Positions 44,546 through 55,514 of a DNA stretch of 64,000 nucleotides are shown one piece after another. How positions within the stretch are numbered: the first letter of the stretch is position 1; each line of letters begins with the position of its first letter. A program made the position numbers and the translations under genes. The notes under the pieces are model-generated. The model did no database searches, was not told the DNA's origin, and saw only the letters and a list, made by a program, of their open reading frames with translations. The stretch comes from Legionella worsleiensis (GTDB lineage Bacteria > Pseudomonadota > Gammaproteobacteria > Legionellales > Legionellaceae): assembly GCF_001467535.1 (NCBI RefSeq), contig NZ_LNZC01000011.1:1-64000 (forward strand), read 5' to 3'.

Positions 44546-46858
44546 ATGAAAAAAGTCGGTAATAAAATAATTCTAGGTGTTTGTTGTTCTACTCTTTTGG
44601 CATGGTCTGCGCAAACCTTGGCTGCTGATGGCTTTGTGGTTTGTGGTATCAAGGTTACCGGGCTGCAAAGAGTCTCTACCGGAACCGTATTAAATTACAT
44701 TCCTGTGCAGGTTGGCGAAGAAATTGATGCCAGCTCAACCGGCCAGATTATTCGTACTTTATACGATACTGGTTTTTTTCAGTCCGTTTCATTGGAGCGC
44801 CAAGGTAATATTCTAATTGTTAACGTGGTTGAACGGGCAACTATAGGCAGCATCACCGTCGTTGGCAATAAAGATATCCCTAGCGATAAAATGAAAGCAT
44901 TTCTTAAAGAAATGGGTTTGGTTAAAGGCCGAGTATTTCAAAAATCATCTTTAGAGCGCCTGGAAAAGGAGCTCAAACAAGCCTACACTGCTCGAGGTAA
45001 GTATAATTCGCGCATTGATGCCAAAATTTCCTCTTTAACAGACAATAGGGTCGCCATTACTATTACCGTTTCCGAGGGACGGGTTTCTCGAATCAAAGAA
45101 ATAAAAATAATCGGTAACCATGATTTTACAACCAACGAATTGTTACCCGAGTTTGCTCTATCAACAAGTAATGTGTTCACTTACTTTACCAAAAAAGACC
45201 AGTATTCCAAGGCAGCCATGGATGCCTCACTGGAGGCGCTGCGCTCATTTTATCTCGATAGAGGTTATTTGAAATTTAATATCGTTTCGTCACAGGTTCT
45301 TTTATCCCCTGACAGAAAAGATGTGTATATCAACGTTCACATAGAAGAGGGCCCACAATATCGCTTTGCCGGCTATTCAGTTGTTGGACGAACGATATTA
45401 CCAAAAGAAAAAATCGACCCGCTGGTTCAGGTAAAAAAAGGAGAGGTATTTTCTCGTAAAAAAGTCACCGAATCCATTTCGGCTATCGGTTTGGCTTTAG
45501 GTGATGTGGGTTATGGTTTCCCGGCGATAAGTGCTGAGCCACGTATTGATGAAAAAGATAAATCAGTATTTATTACCTTTGTTGTGGAACCTGGCCGTCA
45601 TGTTTATGTGCGAAGAATTAATTTCCATGGCAACACTAAAACAGCTGATTATGTTTTGCGGAATATCATTCGCCAAAATGAGGGCGGACTTTTATCCTTA
45701 CACAATATCAAAGAATCAGAGAGACAACTACGATTATTGGGGTATCTAAAAAATATAGACGTCAAAACCAATCCTGTTCAGGGCACTAATAACCAGGTTG
45801 ACCTTGATGTCCAGGTCGAAGAAGCGCCTTCTGCTGAAGCAACGGCATCTATAGGGTATGGAACAAACGGATATCAATTTAACACCTCTGTAAAACAGCA
45901 TAACTTCATGGGTACTGGTCGCTCTATGGGGGCATCTTTTAATGCCAGTCAATGGGGACAGGATTATTCATTTAATTACTATAATCCCTTCTATACCGAT
46001 ACCGGCGTTGGTCGTGGTGGAAGTCTTTATTATTCGCGAATAGATCCTAAAAATCTTAATGTCAGTACCTACAGCTCCAATCGATTTGGTGGCGATATTA
46101 ATTACAATTTCCCACTAGGAGAAGCAAGCAGCTTTCAGTTGGGTTACGGTTATCAGGATATAGACATCCGGTCTGTTGGTTTTGTAATTCCCATTAAGAA
46201 TTTCGTTAATTTATACGGAACTCATTTCCAGGAAATTCGTTTGACTTCTGGATGGAGCAGAAACAGTTATGATCAAATGCCCTATCCAAATAGTGGTATC
46301 AATCAGCAGGCAATTGCATTCGTTGCATTGCCAGCAACATCACAATCTTTAAGTTACTACAAGACGTCTTACCAGGCTCATGTGTATTATCCTTTATATA
46401 GAGGCTGGATTTTATCAGTTTTAGGTAATGTGGGTTATGGAAATACATTTAGTTACAATGGGTTGCCATTCTTTGAAAACTATTATGCGGGGGGTATTGC
46501 ACAGCCTGGTCAGGTTCGTGGTTACGACAGTTACTCTTTAGGTCCTCAGGATAATGTGGGCAATGCTATGGGTGCCAACTTTCTGCTGAATGCGACTGCT
46601 GGTCTTATTTTACCTTATCCATTAAGTCGAGATAACATAAGAACTACCATTTTTGCCGATACCGGTAATGTGTTTTCCTATGGAACTCCGGTTGCTTTAC
46701 GCGGAACCCCTGCAGGCCCAATGCGTTATTCTGCCGGTGTGTCTTTAGAGTGGCGTTCTCCTTTTGGCCCATTGGCATTTAGCGTTGCCAAAGCTCTAAA
46801 TCCACAACCACTGGATCAAACACAGTACTTCCAATTTGCGCTTTCTTCAGGATTTTAG
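44546..46858 (+). CDS. bamA: Outer membrane protein assembly factor BamA
   Basis: Central component of the BAM complex that inserts beta-barrel proteins into the outer membrane. The mature protein has five POTRA domains (about residues 25-425) and a C-terminal beta-barrel with VRGYDSYSLGPQD (barrel lock loop). It ends in phenylalanine, the outer-membrane signature. I chose the ATG at 44546 (770 residues), which starts a signal peptide ending near TLAAD; the frame extends 34 codons upstream without one. skp follows. Confidence 0.96.
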   Translation: MKKVGNKIILGVCCSTLLAWSAQTLAADGFVVCGIKVTGLQRVSTGTVLNYIPVQVGEEIDASSTGQIIRTLYDTGFFQSVSLERQGNILIVNVVERATIGSITVVGNKDIPSDKMKAFLKEMGLVKGRVFQKSSLERLEKELKQAYTARGKYNSRIDAKISSLTDNRVAITITVSEGRVSRIKEIKIIGNHDFTTNELLPEFALSTSNVFTYFTKKDQYSKAAMDASLEALRSFYLDRGYLKFNIVSSQVLLSPDRKDVYINVHIEEGPQYRFAGYSVVGRTILPKEKIDPLVQVKKGEVFSRKKVTESISAIGLALGDVGYGFPAISAEPRIDEKDKSVFITFVVEPGRHVYVRRINFHGNTKTADYVLRNIIRQNEGGLLSLHNIKESERQLRLLGYLKNIDVKTNPVQGTNNQVDLDVQVEEAPSAEATASIGYGTNGYQFNTSVKQHNFMGTGRSMGASFNASQWGQDYSFNYYNPFYTDTGVGRGGSLYYSRIDPKNLNVSTYSSNRFGGDINYNFPLGEASSFQLGYGYQDIDIRSVGFVIPIKNFVNLYGTHFQEIRLTSGWSRNSYDQMPYPNSGINQQAIAFVALPATSQSLSYYKTSYQAHVYYPLYRGWILSVLGNVGYGNTFSYNGLPFFENYYAGGIAQPGQVRGYDSYSLGPQDNVGNAMGANFLLNATAGLILPYPLSRDNIRTTIFADTGNVFSYGTPVALRGTPAGPMRYSAGVSLEWRSPFGPLAFSVAKALNPQPLDQTQYFQFALSSGF

Positions 46859-46971
46859 AAGGCAAATTGACGCATTATTCAAAAGAGGGGGTTGTTGAAA
46901 AGTACGGTTGTGTATATCGCAACCCTTTTCGAATTATGCTAGCATCATTATCTTTAAATCAGGAGAGAATT

Positions 46972-47472
46972 ATGAATCGTTTTACTACGGCGTTAGTCGC
47001 ATTGTTTTTCAGTTTGGTTGGCACAAGCGTTTTTGCTGATTGGGCCAAGATAGGTGTTGTTGATTTGCAAAAGATTATGCAGACCTCCAGTCAAATGAAA
47101 GAGATACAGGCGAAATTGGAAAAAGAATTTAAGCCACGTCGTGATGAACTGATGAAAGCTGAAGCCAGTTTGAAAAGTGATATGGAGCGTTTCAAGCGTG
47201 ACAGTGCCATTATGAGTGCGTCACAAAAGAAAGATTTGGAAAAGAAAATTGTAACAGCACAACAACAGTTTGAGCGCAATGGCCAACAGTACCAGCAAGA
47301 GTTGAGCACTGCACATAACGAAGCAATGGAAGGTTTGTACACCAAAGTGCGTGCTGCAATTACTAAAATTGCGAAAGATGAAAAATACGATATTATCGTC
47401 CAGAAAGATGCAACTCCTTTCAGTTCTGATTCATTGGATGTAACTGATAAAGTTGTTAAAGCAATAAACTGA
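46972..47472 (+). CDS. skp: Periplasmic chaperone Skp/OmpH
   Basis: 166-residue chaperone that holds unfolded outer-membrane proteins on the way to BamA. It has a signal peptide (residues 1-21, cleavage after VFA), then a small beta body and two long charged helices (EIQAKLEKEFKPRRDEL onward) that form the tentacles. AGGAG lies before the ATG at 46972; the frame extends 35 codons upstream but contains no signal peptide. Confidence 0.95.
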   Translation: MNRFTTALVALFFSLVGTSVFADWAKIGVVDLQKIMQTSSQMKEIQAKLEKEFKPRRDELMKAEASLKSDMERFKRDSAIMSASQKKDLEKKIVTAQQQFERNGQQYQQELSTAHNEAMEGLYTKVRAAITKIAKDEKYDIIVQKDATPFSSDSLDVTDKVVKAIN

Positions 47473-47473
47473 T

Positions 47474-48514
47474 TTGGCGGATGAGTTGCTGACTCTTGCG
47501 CAATTAGCTGACCTACTGGATGGCGTTTGGCATGGAAATGCCAATTACGCCATCTCGGGCGTGTCTTCTCTGGTGCGAGCTACCGCCAAAGATATTGCCT
47601 GTTTTGCAAATCCCCTATTACGTAATACACTCACGCAGACAGCGGCAGGTGCCGTAATTCTTAGCGCCGAGCACCTCGATTGGTGCCCTGTGAATTCTAT
47701 AGTAGTTTCTGACCCCTTGGCTTCTATGACCAAGGCAGCTTCGTTGTTTTCTTCTCCTGATTCCTTGAATCGAGGAATCCATAAGACTGCTCAGATTCAT
47801 CATTCCGTTCAAATGGGTGACGATGTGTGTATAGGTGCATATGCGGTTATAGGCGAAAATGTCCAGATAGAAGATGGTTCTGTTCTTGGTGATAACACCA
47901 TCGTTGAGTCAGGAGTATCTATAGGCAAACAGAGCAGGATAGGTTGTGGTGTAGTCATTCATACAGGATGTCACTTGGGTAGAAGGGTACGCATTAACTC
48001 AGGAAGTGTTATTGGAGCTTCACCCTTTAACTATTCGAAACAGCACGGTGTCTGGCAGCAAGGGCCTGATTTGGGAGCTGTAGTGTTATCTGATGACGTA
48101 CACCTCGGTGCAAATACCGTAATTGATAGAGGAACTTTGGGGGATACCTATCTTGCTGATGGCGTCTGCGTGGACAACCTGGTGCATATTGCTCATGATG
48201 TGTACGTTGGTGCTCATACCGCAATTGCCGGTTGTGCGGCTATTGGTGCTTTTACGCAAATAGGCTCTGATTGCATTATTGGGGGAGCAAGTACTATTGC
48301 TGCTTCCATTAAATTGACCGATGATGTGGTTATTACCGGTATGTCTACAGTCATTAAATCGATAACCAAGTCGGGCATTTATTCCTCAGGGACTTTGGTT
48401 CACGAACATAATCGTTGGCGCAAAAATGCAGCTCGATTCAAGCGCTTGGATGATTATATAGATAAATTAAGTGCGTTAGAAAAAAAAGTCAGGGGCGATG
48501 GTTCGTTTTCATAA
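47474..48514 (+). CDS. lpxD: UDP-3-O-acylglucosamine N-acyltransferase LpxD
   Basis: Third step of lipid A synthesis, adding the second hydroxyacyl chain. 346 residues: N-terminal uridine-binding domain (ELLTLAQLADLLDG), then a left-handed beta helix of hexapeptide repeats. The catalytic histidine is in NLVHIAHDVYVG. The start is a TTG at 47474, one base after the skp stop; no in-frame ATG lies near the family N-terminus and no good ribosome binding site is seen, so it may depend on coupling to skp. Confidence 0.93.
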   Translation: MADELLTLAQLADLLDGVWHGNANYAISGVSSLVRATAKDIACFANPLLRNTLTQTAAGAVILSAEHLDWCPVNSIVVSDPLASMTKAASLFSSPDSLNRGIHKTAQIHHSVQMGDDVCIGAYAVIGENVQIEDGSVLGDNTIVESGVSIGKQSRIGCGVVIHTGCHLGRRVRINSGSVIGASPFNYSKQHGVWQQGPDLGAVVLSDDVHLGANTVIDRGTLGDTYLADGVCVDNLVHIAHDVYVGAHTAIAGCAAIGAFTQIGSDCIIGGASTIAASIKLTDDVVITGMSTVIKSITKSGIYSSGTLVHEHNRWRKNAARFKRLDDYIDKLSALEKKVRGDGSFS

Positions 48515-48673
48515 GCAGTAGCAAATACCTTCTGCATTTTCTAAATTTTGCCTGTTTCAGCAAATCAACCGGCTATTTTTTGAATTTTATAATTGATTAG
48601 AGCCGTGTAAAACAAGATAATGAGGGTTCTTTTAAAGAGTTCAGTGATGAAATGATTCAACGGGAAGCAGTGT

Positions 48674-49126
48674 ATGAGTGAATATATTGATATAAACCAG
48701 ATAATAAGTTTGTTGCCGCACCGTTATCCATTTATTTTGGTTGACCGAGTTCTGGATTACAAAAGTATGGATTATTTGACGGCCATTAAAAACGTCACCA
48801 TTAATGAAAACTTTTTTACTGGTCATTTCCCGGGAAATCCGATTATGCCAGGGGTTCTAATGCTCGAAGCATTAGCTCAGGCGTGTGCCATTTTATCCAA
48901 TCTTTCCAGAAAACCGAAAGAGGGATATGAGTTTTTGCATTTTTTTGCAGGAATTGATAATGCTCGCTTTAAACAGGTGGTCACACCAGGTGATCAGTTA
49001 AGATTGGAAGTTAAATTAATTGGGCAAAAAAGAGATTTTTGGCGTATGCATGGTGAAGCTTATGTAGGTGATAAATTAGCTTGTTCTGCAGACTTGTTAA
49101 GCGCAGCGAAGGAAATTTTAAAGTGA
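48674..49126 (+). CDS. fabZ: (3R)-hydroxyacyl-ACP dehydratase FabZ
   Basis: Hot-dog fold enzyme of fatty acid elongation, 150 residues. It has LPHRYPFILVDRV, and the catalytic histidine and glutamate are in GHFPGNPIMPGVLMLEALAQ. It works on the same 3-hydroxyacyl-ACP pool used by LpxA and LpxD. GGAAG precedes the ATG. Its stop overlaps the lpxA GTG start. About 160 non-coding bases separate it from lpxD. Confidence 0.96.
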   Translation: MSEYIDINQIISLLPHRYPFILVDRVLDYKSMDYLTAIKNVTINENFFTGHFPGNPIMPGVLMLEALAQACAILSNLSRKPKEGYEFLHFFAGIDNARFKQVVTPGDQLRLEVKLIGQKRDFWRMHGEAYVGDKLACSADLLSAAKEILK

Positions 49127-49893
49127 TAGATGAAAGAGCAATGATTCATCCATCTGCAAAATTGGCAAAGGGTGTGAGTGTAGGCCCTGGGTCGATTATT
49201 GGAGCAGATGTTGAGATTGGTGAAAATACCTGGATAGGCCCGCATGTGGTCATTGAGGGGCCAACGACTATTGGTAAAAATAATAAAATTTTTCAATTTG
49301 CCTCAGTAGGTGATGAGCCCCAGGACATTACTTACAAAGGCGAACCCACACGTTTGGAAATAGGGGATAACAACGTCATTCGTGAATACTGCATGATCAG
49401 CAGAGGCACGGTCAAAGGTGGTGGCGTTACCCGAATTGGCAATAATAATTTTTTGATGGCTTATTCTCACATTGGCCATGACTGCATGGTAGGAAACCAG
49501 ATCATCATGGTGAATTACGCCGCTTTATCAGGACATGTGATAGTTAATGATTATGCAATCATTGGCCCTTATGCTGCGGTTCATCAGTTTTGTCATGTAG
49601 GAGCCTATGCATTTATTGCCAGGGCAACCTATGTGACAAAAGACGTTTTGCCTTACGTGATGATTGCCGGACATGAAACTTCTGCTTGTGGAATTAATAC
49701 GGTAGGATTACGTCGGCGTGGTTTTTCCTCTTTCGCAATTGACAGTTTAAGACGTGCGTACAAAACTATTTTTCGCAAAGGCTTAACGGTGCAACAAGCC
49801 GTGGCTGAGCTTGAACTGATGCAAAGTGAATGTCCTGAAGTGATTCCTATGATTGATGCATTGAATCAATCAACTCGTGGTATAGTGAGATAG
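49123..49893 (+). CDS. lpxA: UDP-N-acetylglucosamine acyltransferase LpxA
   Basis: First committed step of lipid A synthesis. 256 residues: hexapeptide beta helix (KLAKGVSVGPGSIIGADVEI), the catalytic histidine in FLMAYSHIGHDC, and a C-terminal helical part with GLRRRGFSS. I chose the GTG at 49123, which overlaps the fabZ stop (GTGA) and has AGGA nine bases upstream; an ATG at 49141 would lose six residues. lpxB, the usual next gene, is missing and crcB follows instead. Confidence 0.95.
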   Translation: MIDERAMIHPSAKLAKGVSVGPGSIIGADVEIGENTWIGPHVVIEGPTTIGKNNKIFQFASVGDEPQDITYKGEPTRLEIGDNNVIREYCMISRGTVKGGGVTRIGNNNFLMAYSHIGHDCMVGNQIIMVNYAALSGHVIVNDYAIIGPYAAVHQFCHVGAYAFIARATYVTKDVLPYVMIAGHETSACGINTVGLRRRGFSSFAIDSLRRAYKTIFRKGLTVQQAVAELELMQSECPEVIPMIDALNQSTRGIVR

Positions 49894-49896
49894 ACG

Positions 49897-50298
49897 ATGA
49901 TCGCTCCTTATTTGGCTGTTGCTTTTGGCGGAGCACTGGGAGCTGTGTCACGCTATGCAACGGTACTTATGGCGCAGAGCATGTGGGGATTGCGATTTCC
50001 CTATGGTACACTCATCGTTAATACCCTGGGTTCTTTTCTGGCCGGTTTTTTTCTGACTTTATTGGTCGGACGATTTAGTGCTGAAGAGTATTGGCGCTTA
50101 TTTTTCTTTACTGGTTTTTTAGGTGCATTTACCACCTTTTCAAGTTTTGCTGCAGAATCACTGTTTTTGTATGAACAAGGGCTTTGGTTAAAATTACTGA
50201 TTAATGTATTGGTCAATAATATTGGCGCATTGATGATGGTGCTCGCAGGAACCTGTATTGCTCGTTTTTTGCTGACAGGATACCTTGATCCAACTTAA
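49897..50298 (+). CDS. crcB: Fluoride channel CrcB/Fluc
   Basis: 133-residue inner-membrane protein with four helices. It acts as a dual-topology dimer exporting fluoride. The motifs are [26 protein letters not shown] and [12 protein letters not shown]. It starts three bases after lpxA, so there is no room for a fluoride riboswitch, and it is likely cotranscribed with lpxA and serS. Confidence 0.95.
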   Translation: MIAPYLAVAFGGALGAVSRYATVLMAQSMWGLRFPYGTLIVNTLGSFLAGFFLTLLVGRFSAEEYWRLFFFTGFLGAFTTFSSFAAESLFLYEQGLWLKLLINVLVNNIGALMMVLAGTCIARFLLTGYLDPT

Positions 50299-51606
<1,308 letters not shown>

Positions 51607-51623
51607 AGTTTCCCTGCTTTTGT

Positions 51624-51767
51624 TTACAACCAGAATAAACGTACCCAAAGGTATAGAACGGTCATTCCGATAACCGGAATAATAACAAATCCAAGAAACA
51701 GGTGTATCTGAGTTTTATTTTCAACAGATGAGTGATAATACTGCAACAATTTTTTGAAAACGGACAT
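51624..51767 (-). CDS. Small single-span membrane protein (47 residues)
   Basis: Reads MSVFKKLLQYYHSSVENKTQ, then one hydrophobic helix (about residues 21-40) and a short aromatic/basic tail VRLFWL. An AGG lies about 10 bases before the ATG. It is convergent with serS. The clean basic-then-hydrophobic layout suggests a real small inner-membrane protein, but I recognise no family. Confidence 0.55.
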   Translation of the reverse strand: MSVFKKLLQYYHSSVENKTQIHLFLGFVIIPVIGMTVLYLWVRLFWL

Positions 51768-51986
51768 AAAATTCAGCCTTTTGTAAATGGATTTTTCCCG
51801 TCCTTAATTTCCCGGGAGTTTTTTGCTCACTTAATATCGTTCTTCTTTCCCGTTTGATAAGAATCATTACAGGATTTTAATTTATACTACCATAGCTCAG
51901 AAGCAAGTCTATTAAAATATTGGATTGAACAATAGGGGGAATTTGTTGCATACTTCATCCCTGATTTTTTTGATACACATGACGTC

Positions 51987-52193
51987 ATGAATAAATTAAC
52001 TCACATTACCTGTCCTATTTGCGACAAAAAAAATACCTGGCATGCGGAAAATGCCTTTAGACCGTTTTGCTCCGATCGGTGCAAATTAATTGATTTGGGC
52101 GAGTGGGCTAGTGAAAGCCGTAAAATTCCCGGGGAGCCAGTAGACCCCTATGATCTGAATGGCAAAAATGATGAGCAGGATCCCTTGTTCTGA
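51987..52193 (+). CDS. yacG: DNA gyrase inhibitor YacG
   Basis: 68-residue zinc protein that in E. coli binds GyrB and blocks DNA binding. Zinc ligands are in ITCPICDKK and RPFCSDRCKLID, followed by the typical LGEWASE and IPGEP. The acidic tail is normal. It is not in its usual place beside coaE and pilD, but alone after serS, at the edge of the accessory region. Confidence 0.93.
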   Translation: MNKLTHITCPICDKKNTWHAENAFRPFCSDRCKLIDLGEWASESRKIPGEPVDPYDLNGKNDEQDPLF

Positions 52194-52697
52194 ACGTTCC
52201 TTTTTAAGTAATTTAAAATTGAGGCATAGACTCTGGCAATACGAATGATCCAATTTCAAAAACAGTCGCATGATCAGCACTGGGTATGAGATCGTCCAAC
52301 TGGGGAATGCTGTTTTCATGGTAGTATATTCAAGAGATTATTCATCTGGTGCCACCTGTTTTTCACATTAAATTGATGAGACAGGCAATCTGACTACCTG
52401 TATTACGACTTTGTCTAATACAGGCTAAGCTAGCTCACATAAGATGATATGATTTTTTGTCCCGTACAGATGTACTCATGATAAGTAATTCCTTTTTTAT
52501 CCATAGTCTATTTCCGTTAGTCGAGCTCCTTTTAAAGCCAGGCTCGATGAGAGCCAAAAGGGGACATTTCTAATTTGCTCCTACAAATACGGTGTTACGG
52601 TTGACTCAAATAAACTATATGTGTAAATATTTGAACACTGCGGGCTGCTCTTTAGATTTATCGCCTGAGGGCTCAGCTTAAAAACGAGGTGAACATT
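52194..52697. other. Non-coding gap before the small ankyrin gene
   Basis: About 500 bases without a convincing gene. It holds a perfect 9-bp hairpin, CCTGTATTA (52397-52405) with TAATACAGG (52416-52424), without a T-run. No direct or inverted repeat marking an insertion boundary was found by eye. Confidence 0.5.
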
Positions 52698-53453
52698 ATG
52701 TCTGCACATACAGTTGACGAATTAATAAAAAAGGATAGACAGGACTTGATATCGCTTGTTGCTCAAAATCCATCTTTACTTTTGGAGCAAGACAGCGATG
52801 GCAAAACTCTACTTCATTGCGCCGTCTTAGACGCCCGGATGGGAAACAGCTGGGTATTGAGTCTGGAGCCTTACATAACAAAAGAAGCTTTGTCTGTAAC
52901 TGATAATAGGGGGAATACACCTATTCATACAGCAGCTTTATATGCTAATAACCTAAGGATATATGTACAAGTTATGCCCTTGTATCTCAAAAAAGCCGCA
53001 ATATTCAGGCTGGATGTGAATTTAGTTAATCATGCCGGGGAGACGCCCTTGAGCCTGACAGAGGTATGCGACAGGATTTGGCGACAGAACTGCTCGGCCC
53101 CGCGACAGGATGCCAAAGGGTATTTTATGAGAGCTATGACCATTGATTCAGCATCCCTTTCTCCCCAGGAACACTTTGAATACTATATAAGACTATTAGA
53201 AGAGTATATCGAGACAAGGAAAAAAGAACCTGAATACTTTACCTTCTTTAGAAGGTGGCGGGGCATGACTCGAACCGTCAAGCTGGAAGCTGCCGAAAAA
53301 CTGCTTGCTTTTCTTAATGGAGATACATCGATAACGTTCAGCCAAAACCAGCAGGATGCCTTAAATGATGGCAGGTTGAAAGCTATTTATAGTCAAATAA
53401 ATATCGACAAAACAAACTGGAGTTTCAAGGATTCCCCAAACAGTTTTTCATGA
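52698..53453 (+). CDS. Small ankyrin-repeat protein, candidate effector
   Basis: 251 residues. Ankyrin-type repeats lie in the N-terminal half: DGKTLLHCAVLDAR, RGNTPIHTAALYA and AGETPLSLTEV. The second half is charged and helical (YYIRLLEEYIETRKKEPEYF) and unrecognised. No signal peptide. GAGG lies 8 bases before the ATG at 52698; the in-frame GTG at 52689 overlaps that site. Eukaryote-like repeats and its place in a non-conserved block suggest a Dot/Icm substrate; this is inference. Confidence 0.7.
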   Translation: MSAHTVDELIKKDRQDLISLVAQNPSLLLEQDSDGKTLLHCAVLDARMGNSWVLSLEPYITKEALSVTDNRGNTPIHTAALYANNLRIYVQVMPLYLKKAAIFRLDVNLVNHAGETPLSLTEVCDRIWRQNCSAPRQDAKGYFMRAMTIDSASLSPQEHFEYYIRLLEEYIETRKKEPEYFTFFRRWRGMTRTVKLEAAEKLLAFLNGDTSITFSQNQQDALNDGRLKAIYSQINIDKTNWSFKDSPNSFS

Positions 53454-53731
53454 TTTACACCTGTGACACCAGACAAATCGTAGCCCTTATTTGCGAAGCA
53501 TAATACGGGCTATGCTACAAAAACAGTCCAGCCATTTTTGCATAAGTTTTAAATGTTTGATATGTGGCATATTTGTTCAGCTGATTAAGAAATTTTGATG
53601 AATGTACTCAAGAAACTCAGCATATCGATATGTTCGGCATATGAAGCTGATTATCTTCTAATCATTCCCTTAATTTTTGCTTAACAAATAATCGTTATAA
53701 TTAGAAATAAACCATTGGTTTCGGAAATATT

Positions 53732-55093
53732 ATGACTCGAATTGCAGTTACTTACAGTTCTGAAGTAGGTGGTTCCAGTGTCATTTCGTTGAAAAAATCC
53801 TTTTTGAGTGTTCATTGCGATGTTGTGGATGCTGATTATAGAGAAATGATGAGAGATATACCTAAGGAGGAATTTGACGAAGCCTATCAATCTGCGGAAG
53901 GGCGTAGCAGAATTTTTGCTCATGCTAAATTTAGAGCTGAGAACTTCCTTGATCATGTCGACTGCTTGGTTTTGTCAGGTAATATCGCCATGATTGACCC
54001 CGAGTTATTTCATCAGGAGCGTTTTGAAAGCCAAACATACGATTTCTCTCGTACTATCGCCGAATTAGCTCTAGTTCACGTAGCTACTCAGCGTGGAATG
54101 CCTATAATGGGTATTTGTGGTGGTCATCAGGTTGTTGCTGTTTATGGTGGTGGAACTTTAAAAGATCTAAATGCTGGAGAGCTCAATAAACAGCGGTTTA
54201 TGAACTATGAATCCATCCTGTTTCATGTGGATTCATTGTTAAAAGCAATTATCAGCCAACATTTAAATGCAGAGCCTTCATTGGAGCTGGAGCATAAATT
54301 TTTTGGTGCTCACAATCAGGTTGTTGAAGAGTTGGCTCAGGGCTTCGTAGCAAAAGCAGTTGGAAGTGATGGTCATAATATCGAAGCAGCAGAGTCTCAA
54401 CATGGCTCTCCGGTAATTACCACACAATTTCATCCAGAGGTTACGGTACATGGGCTGCCAAATGTTCCTTTTTTATATAAAAAACATGGGGCTGATAGAG
54501 AAGTAAGTTTAAAAATATTTGAATTTTTCGCCAAAGCAGGTGAGGCCTATAAAAATAAGAAAAATTTGGTGAGTGAAATAAAAAGCAAGTCATGTCCAAG
54601 GGAATCTTCTTTTAGCAAAGACAAACAAGACAATATCAATTTAAATACTGGCAAAACAAATGTGAAAAAGCAGATTAACTCTTCTAAAAAAACGACTGGT
54701 CTAGTTAAAATAATTGCAAGTAACATTTTAAAATTAATAGATAAAATAAAGTTATTTTTTATTGCCGTCATTTCATATAGATTAACTACTAAAAAAATCA
54801 ATCAAGTAAAAAGACGAAAGCGATTAATTGCCAAGGGTGGTTCGAAAAATATTCGAGCGCATAAGAAATCTGGAACTAAAGAATCAACAGTAAAAATAAT
54901 CGAAACCCAAATGAAGCATGGTCAACCGTTGTCTAAAAAAAATGCGGAACAAGCGAGGGATCTTGAACAAGAAAATATTTCTCCTTTACATATAATGGGT
55001 AACACGCCAGCTCGACTATGGTCCGCAAATAAACCTGGCGAGGGAGTGTTAGATAACCAGGATATCACTTCACAAAGTAATACTCACCCGTGA
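53732..55093 (+). CDS. Class I glutamine amidotransferase-like protein with basic C-terminal tail
   Basis: 453 residues. The N-terminal ~270 are a C26/PuuD-like amidotransferase fold: the nucleophile elbow is MGICGGHQVVAVYGG (Cys) and the His-Glu pair is in TTQFHPEVT. The C-terminal ~180 residues are Lys-rich and low-complexity (KNKKNLVSEIKSKS), with a hydrophobic stretch at about 335-350 that may touch membranes. Typical PuuD enzymes end near residue 260, so the tail is an addition. Enzymatic relatives cleave gamma-glutamyl bonds; the substrate here is unknown. A Dot/Icm effector is plausible but unproven. Confidence 0.75.
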   Translation: MTRIAVTYSSEVGGSSVISLKKSFLSVHCDVVDADYREMMRDIPKEEFDEAYQSAEGRSRIFAHAKFRAENFLDHVDCLVLSGNIAMIDPELFHQERFESQTYDFSRTIAELALVHVATQRGMPIMGICGGHQVVAVYGGGTLKDLNAGELNKQRFMNYESILFHVDSLLKAIISQHLNAEPSLELEHKFFGAHNQVVEELAQGFVAKAVGSDGHNIEAAESQHGSPVITTQFHPEVTVHGLPNVPFLYKKHGADREVSLKIFEFFAKAGEAYKNKKNLVSEIKSKSCPRESSFSKDKQDNINLNTGKTNVKKQINSSKKTTGLVKIIASNILKLIDKIKLFFIAVISYRLTTKKINQVKRRKRLIAKGGSKNIRAHKKSGTKESTVKIIETQMKHGQPLSKKNAEQARDLEQENISPLHIMGNTPARLWSANKPGEGVLDNQDITSQSNTHP

Positions 55094-55159
55094 GGTCTGC
55101 GAACAAACATACGTAAAGTCAGTTGAAATTTAAATGACGGTCATCTCCACATAACGTGG

Positions 55160-55202
55160 ATCTCCTGAAAATTATATTGTGCGCAATGAGGAGATTTTTT
55201 TT
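55160..55202 (+). terminator. Terminator of the amidotransferase-like gene
   Basis: ATCTCCT (55160-55166) pairs with AGGAGAT (55189-55195), with a small inner hairpin, followed by a run of eight T. It starts about 65 bases after the stop. The rest of the gap up to 55514 shows no gene. Confidence 0.75.
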
Positions 55203-55514
55203 GATGTTTGGAACATTATTAAAATTAAAGCAGGCAACTTAATTTAGATGAGGATCAAGGCGTACAATAAGTTGCCCTAGGTTAATGCTAACTGCTGTTA
55301 CAGTCATACCCCCACCCATCCCTACCTCGAATGGTTTTAATAATCCCTAACTTCGTCAGATTTTGAATAATTTATATCAGGTGGCTACTTGAAATAGCAT
55401 AAGCGTTTGTTATGCCCTGGAAGGTGCATGATTCCTTACGAAGAGCAATATAAATTAAGCTCGTAATGAGTACTCGGTAAATTGAGTAAGCTGCATGATA
55501 ACTCCTGATGGTTG

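Noticed and set aside
49880..49900. Fluoride riboswitch ahead of crcB
   Set aside because: crcB starts three bases after lpxA; there is no leader to hold one.
53732..55093. GMP synthase or carbamoyl phosphate synthase small subunit
   Set aside because: Only the amidotransferase fold is shared; synthetase domains are absent and the layout is PuuD-like.
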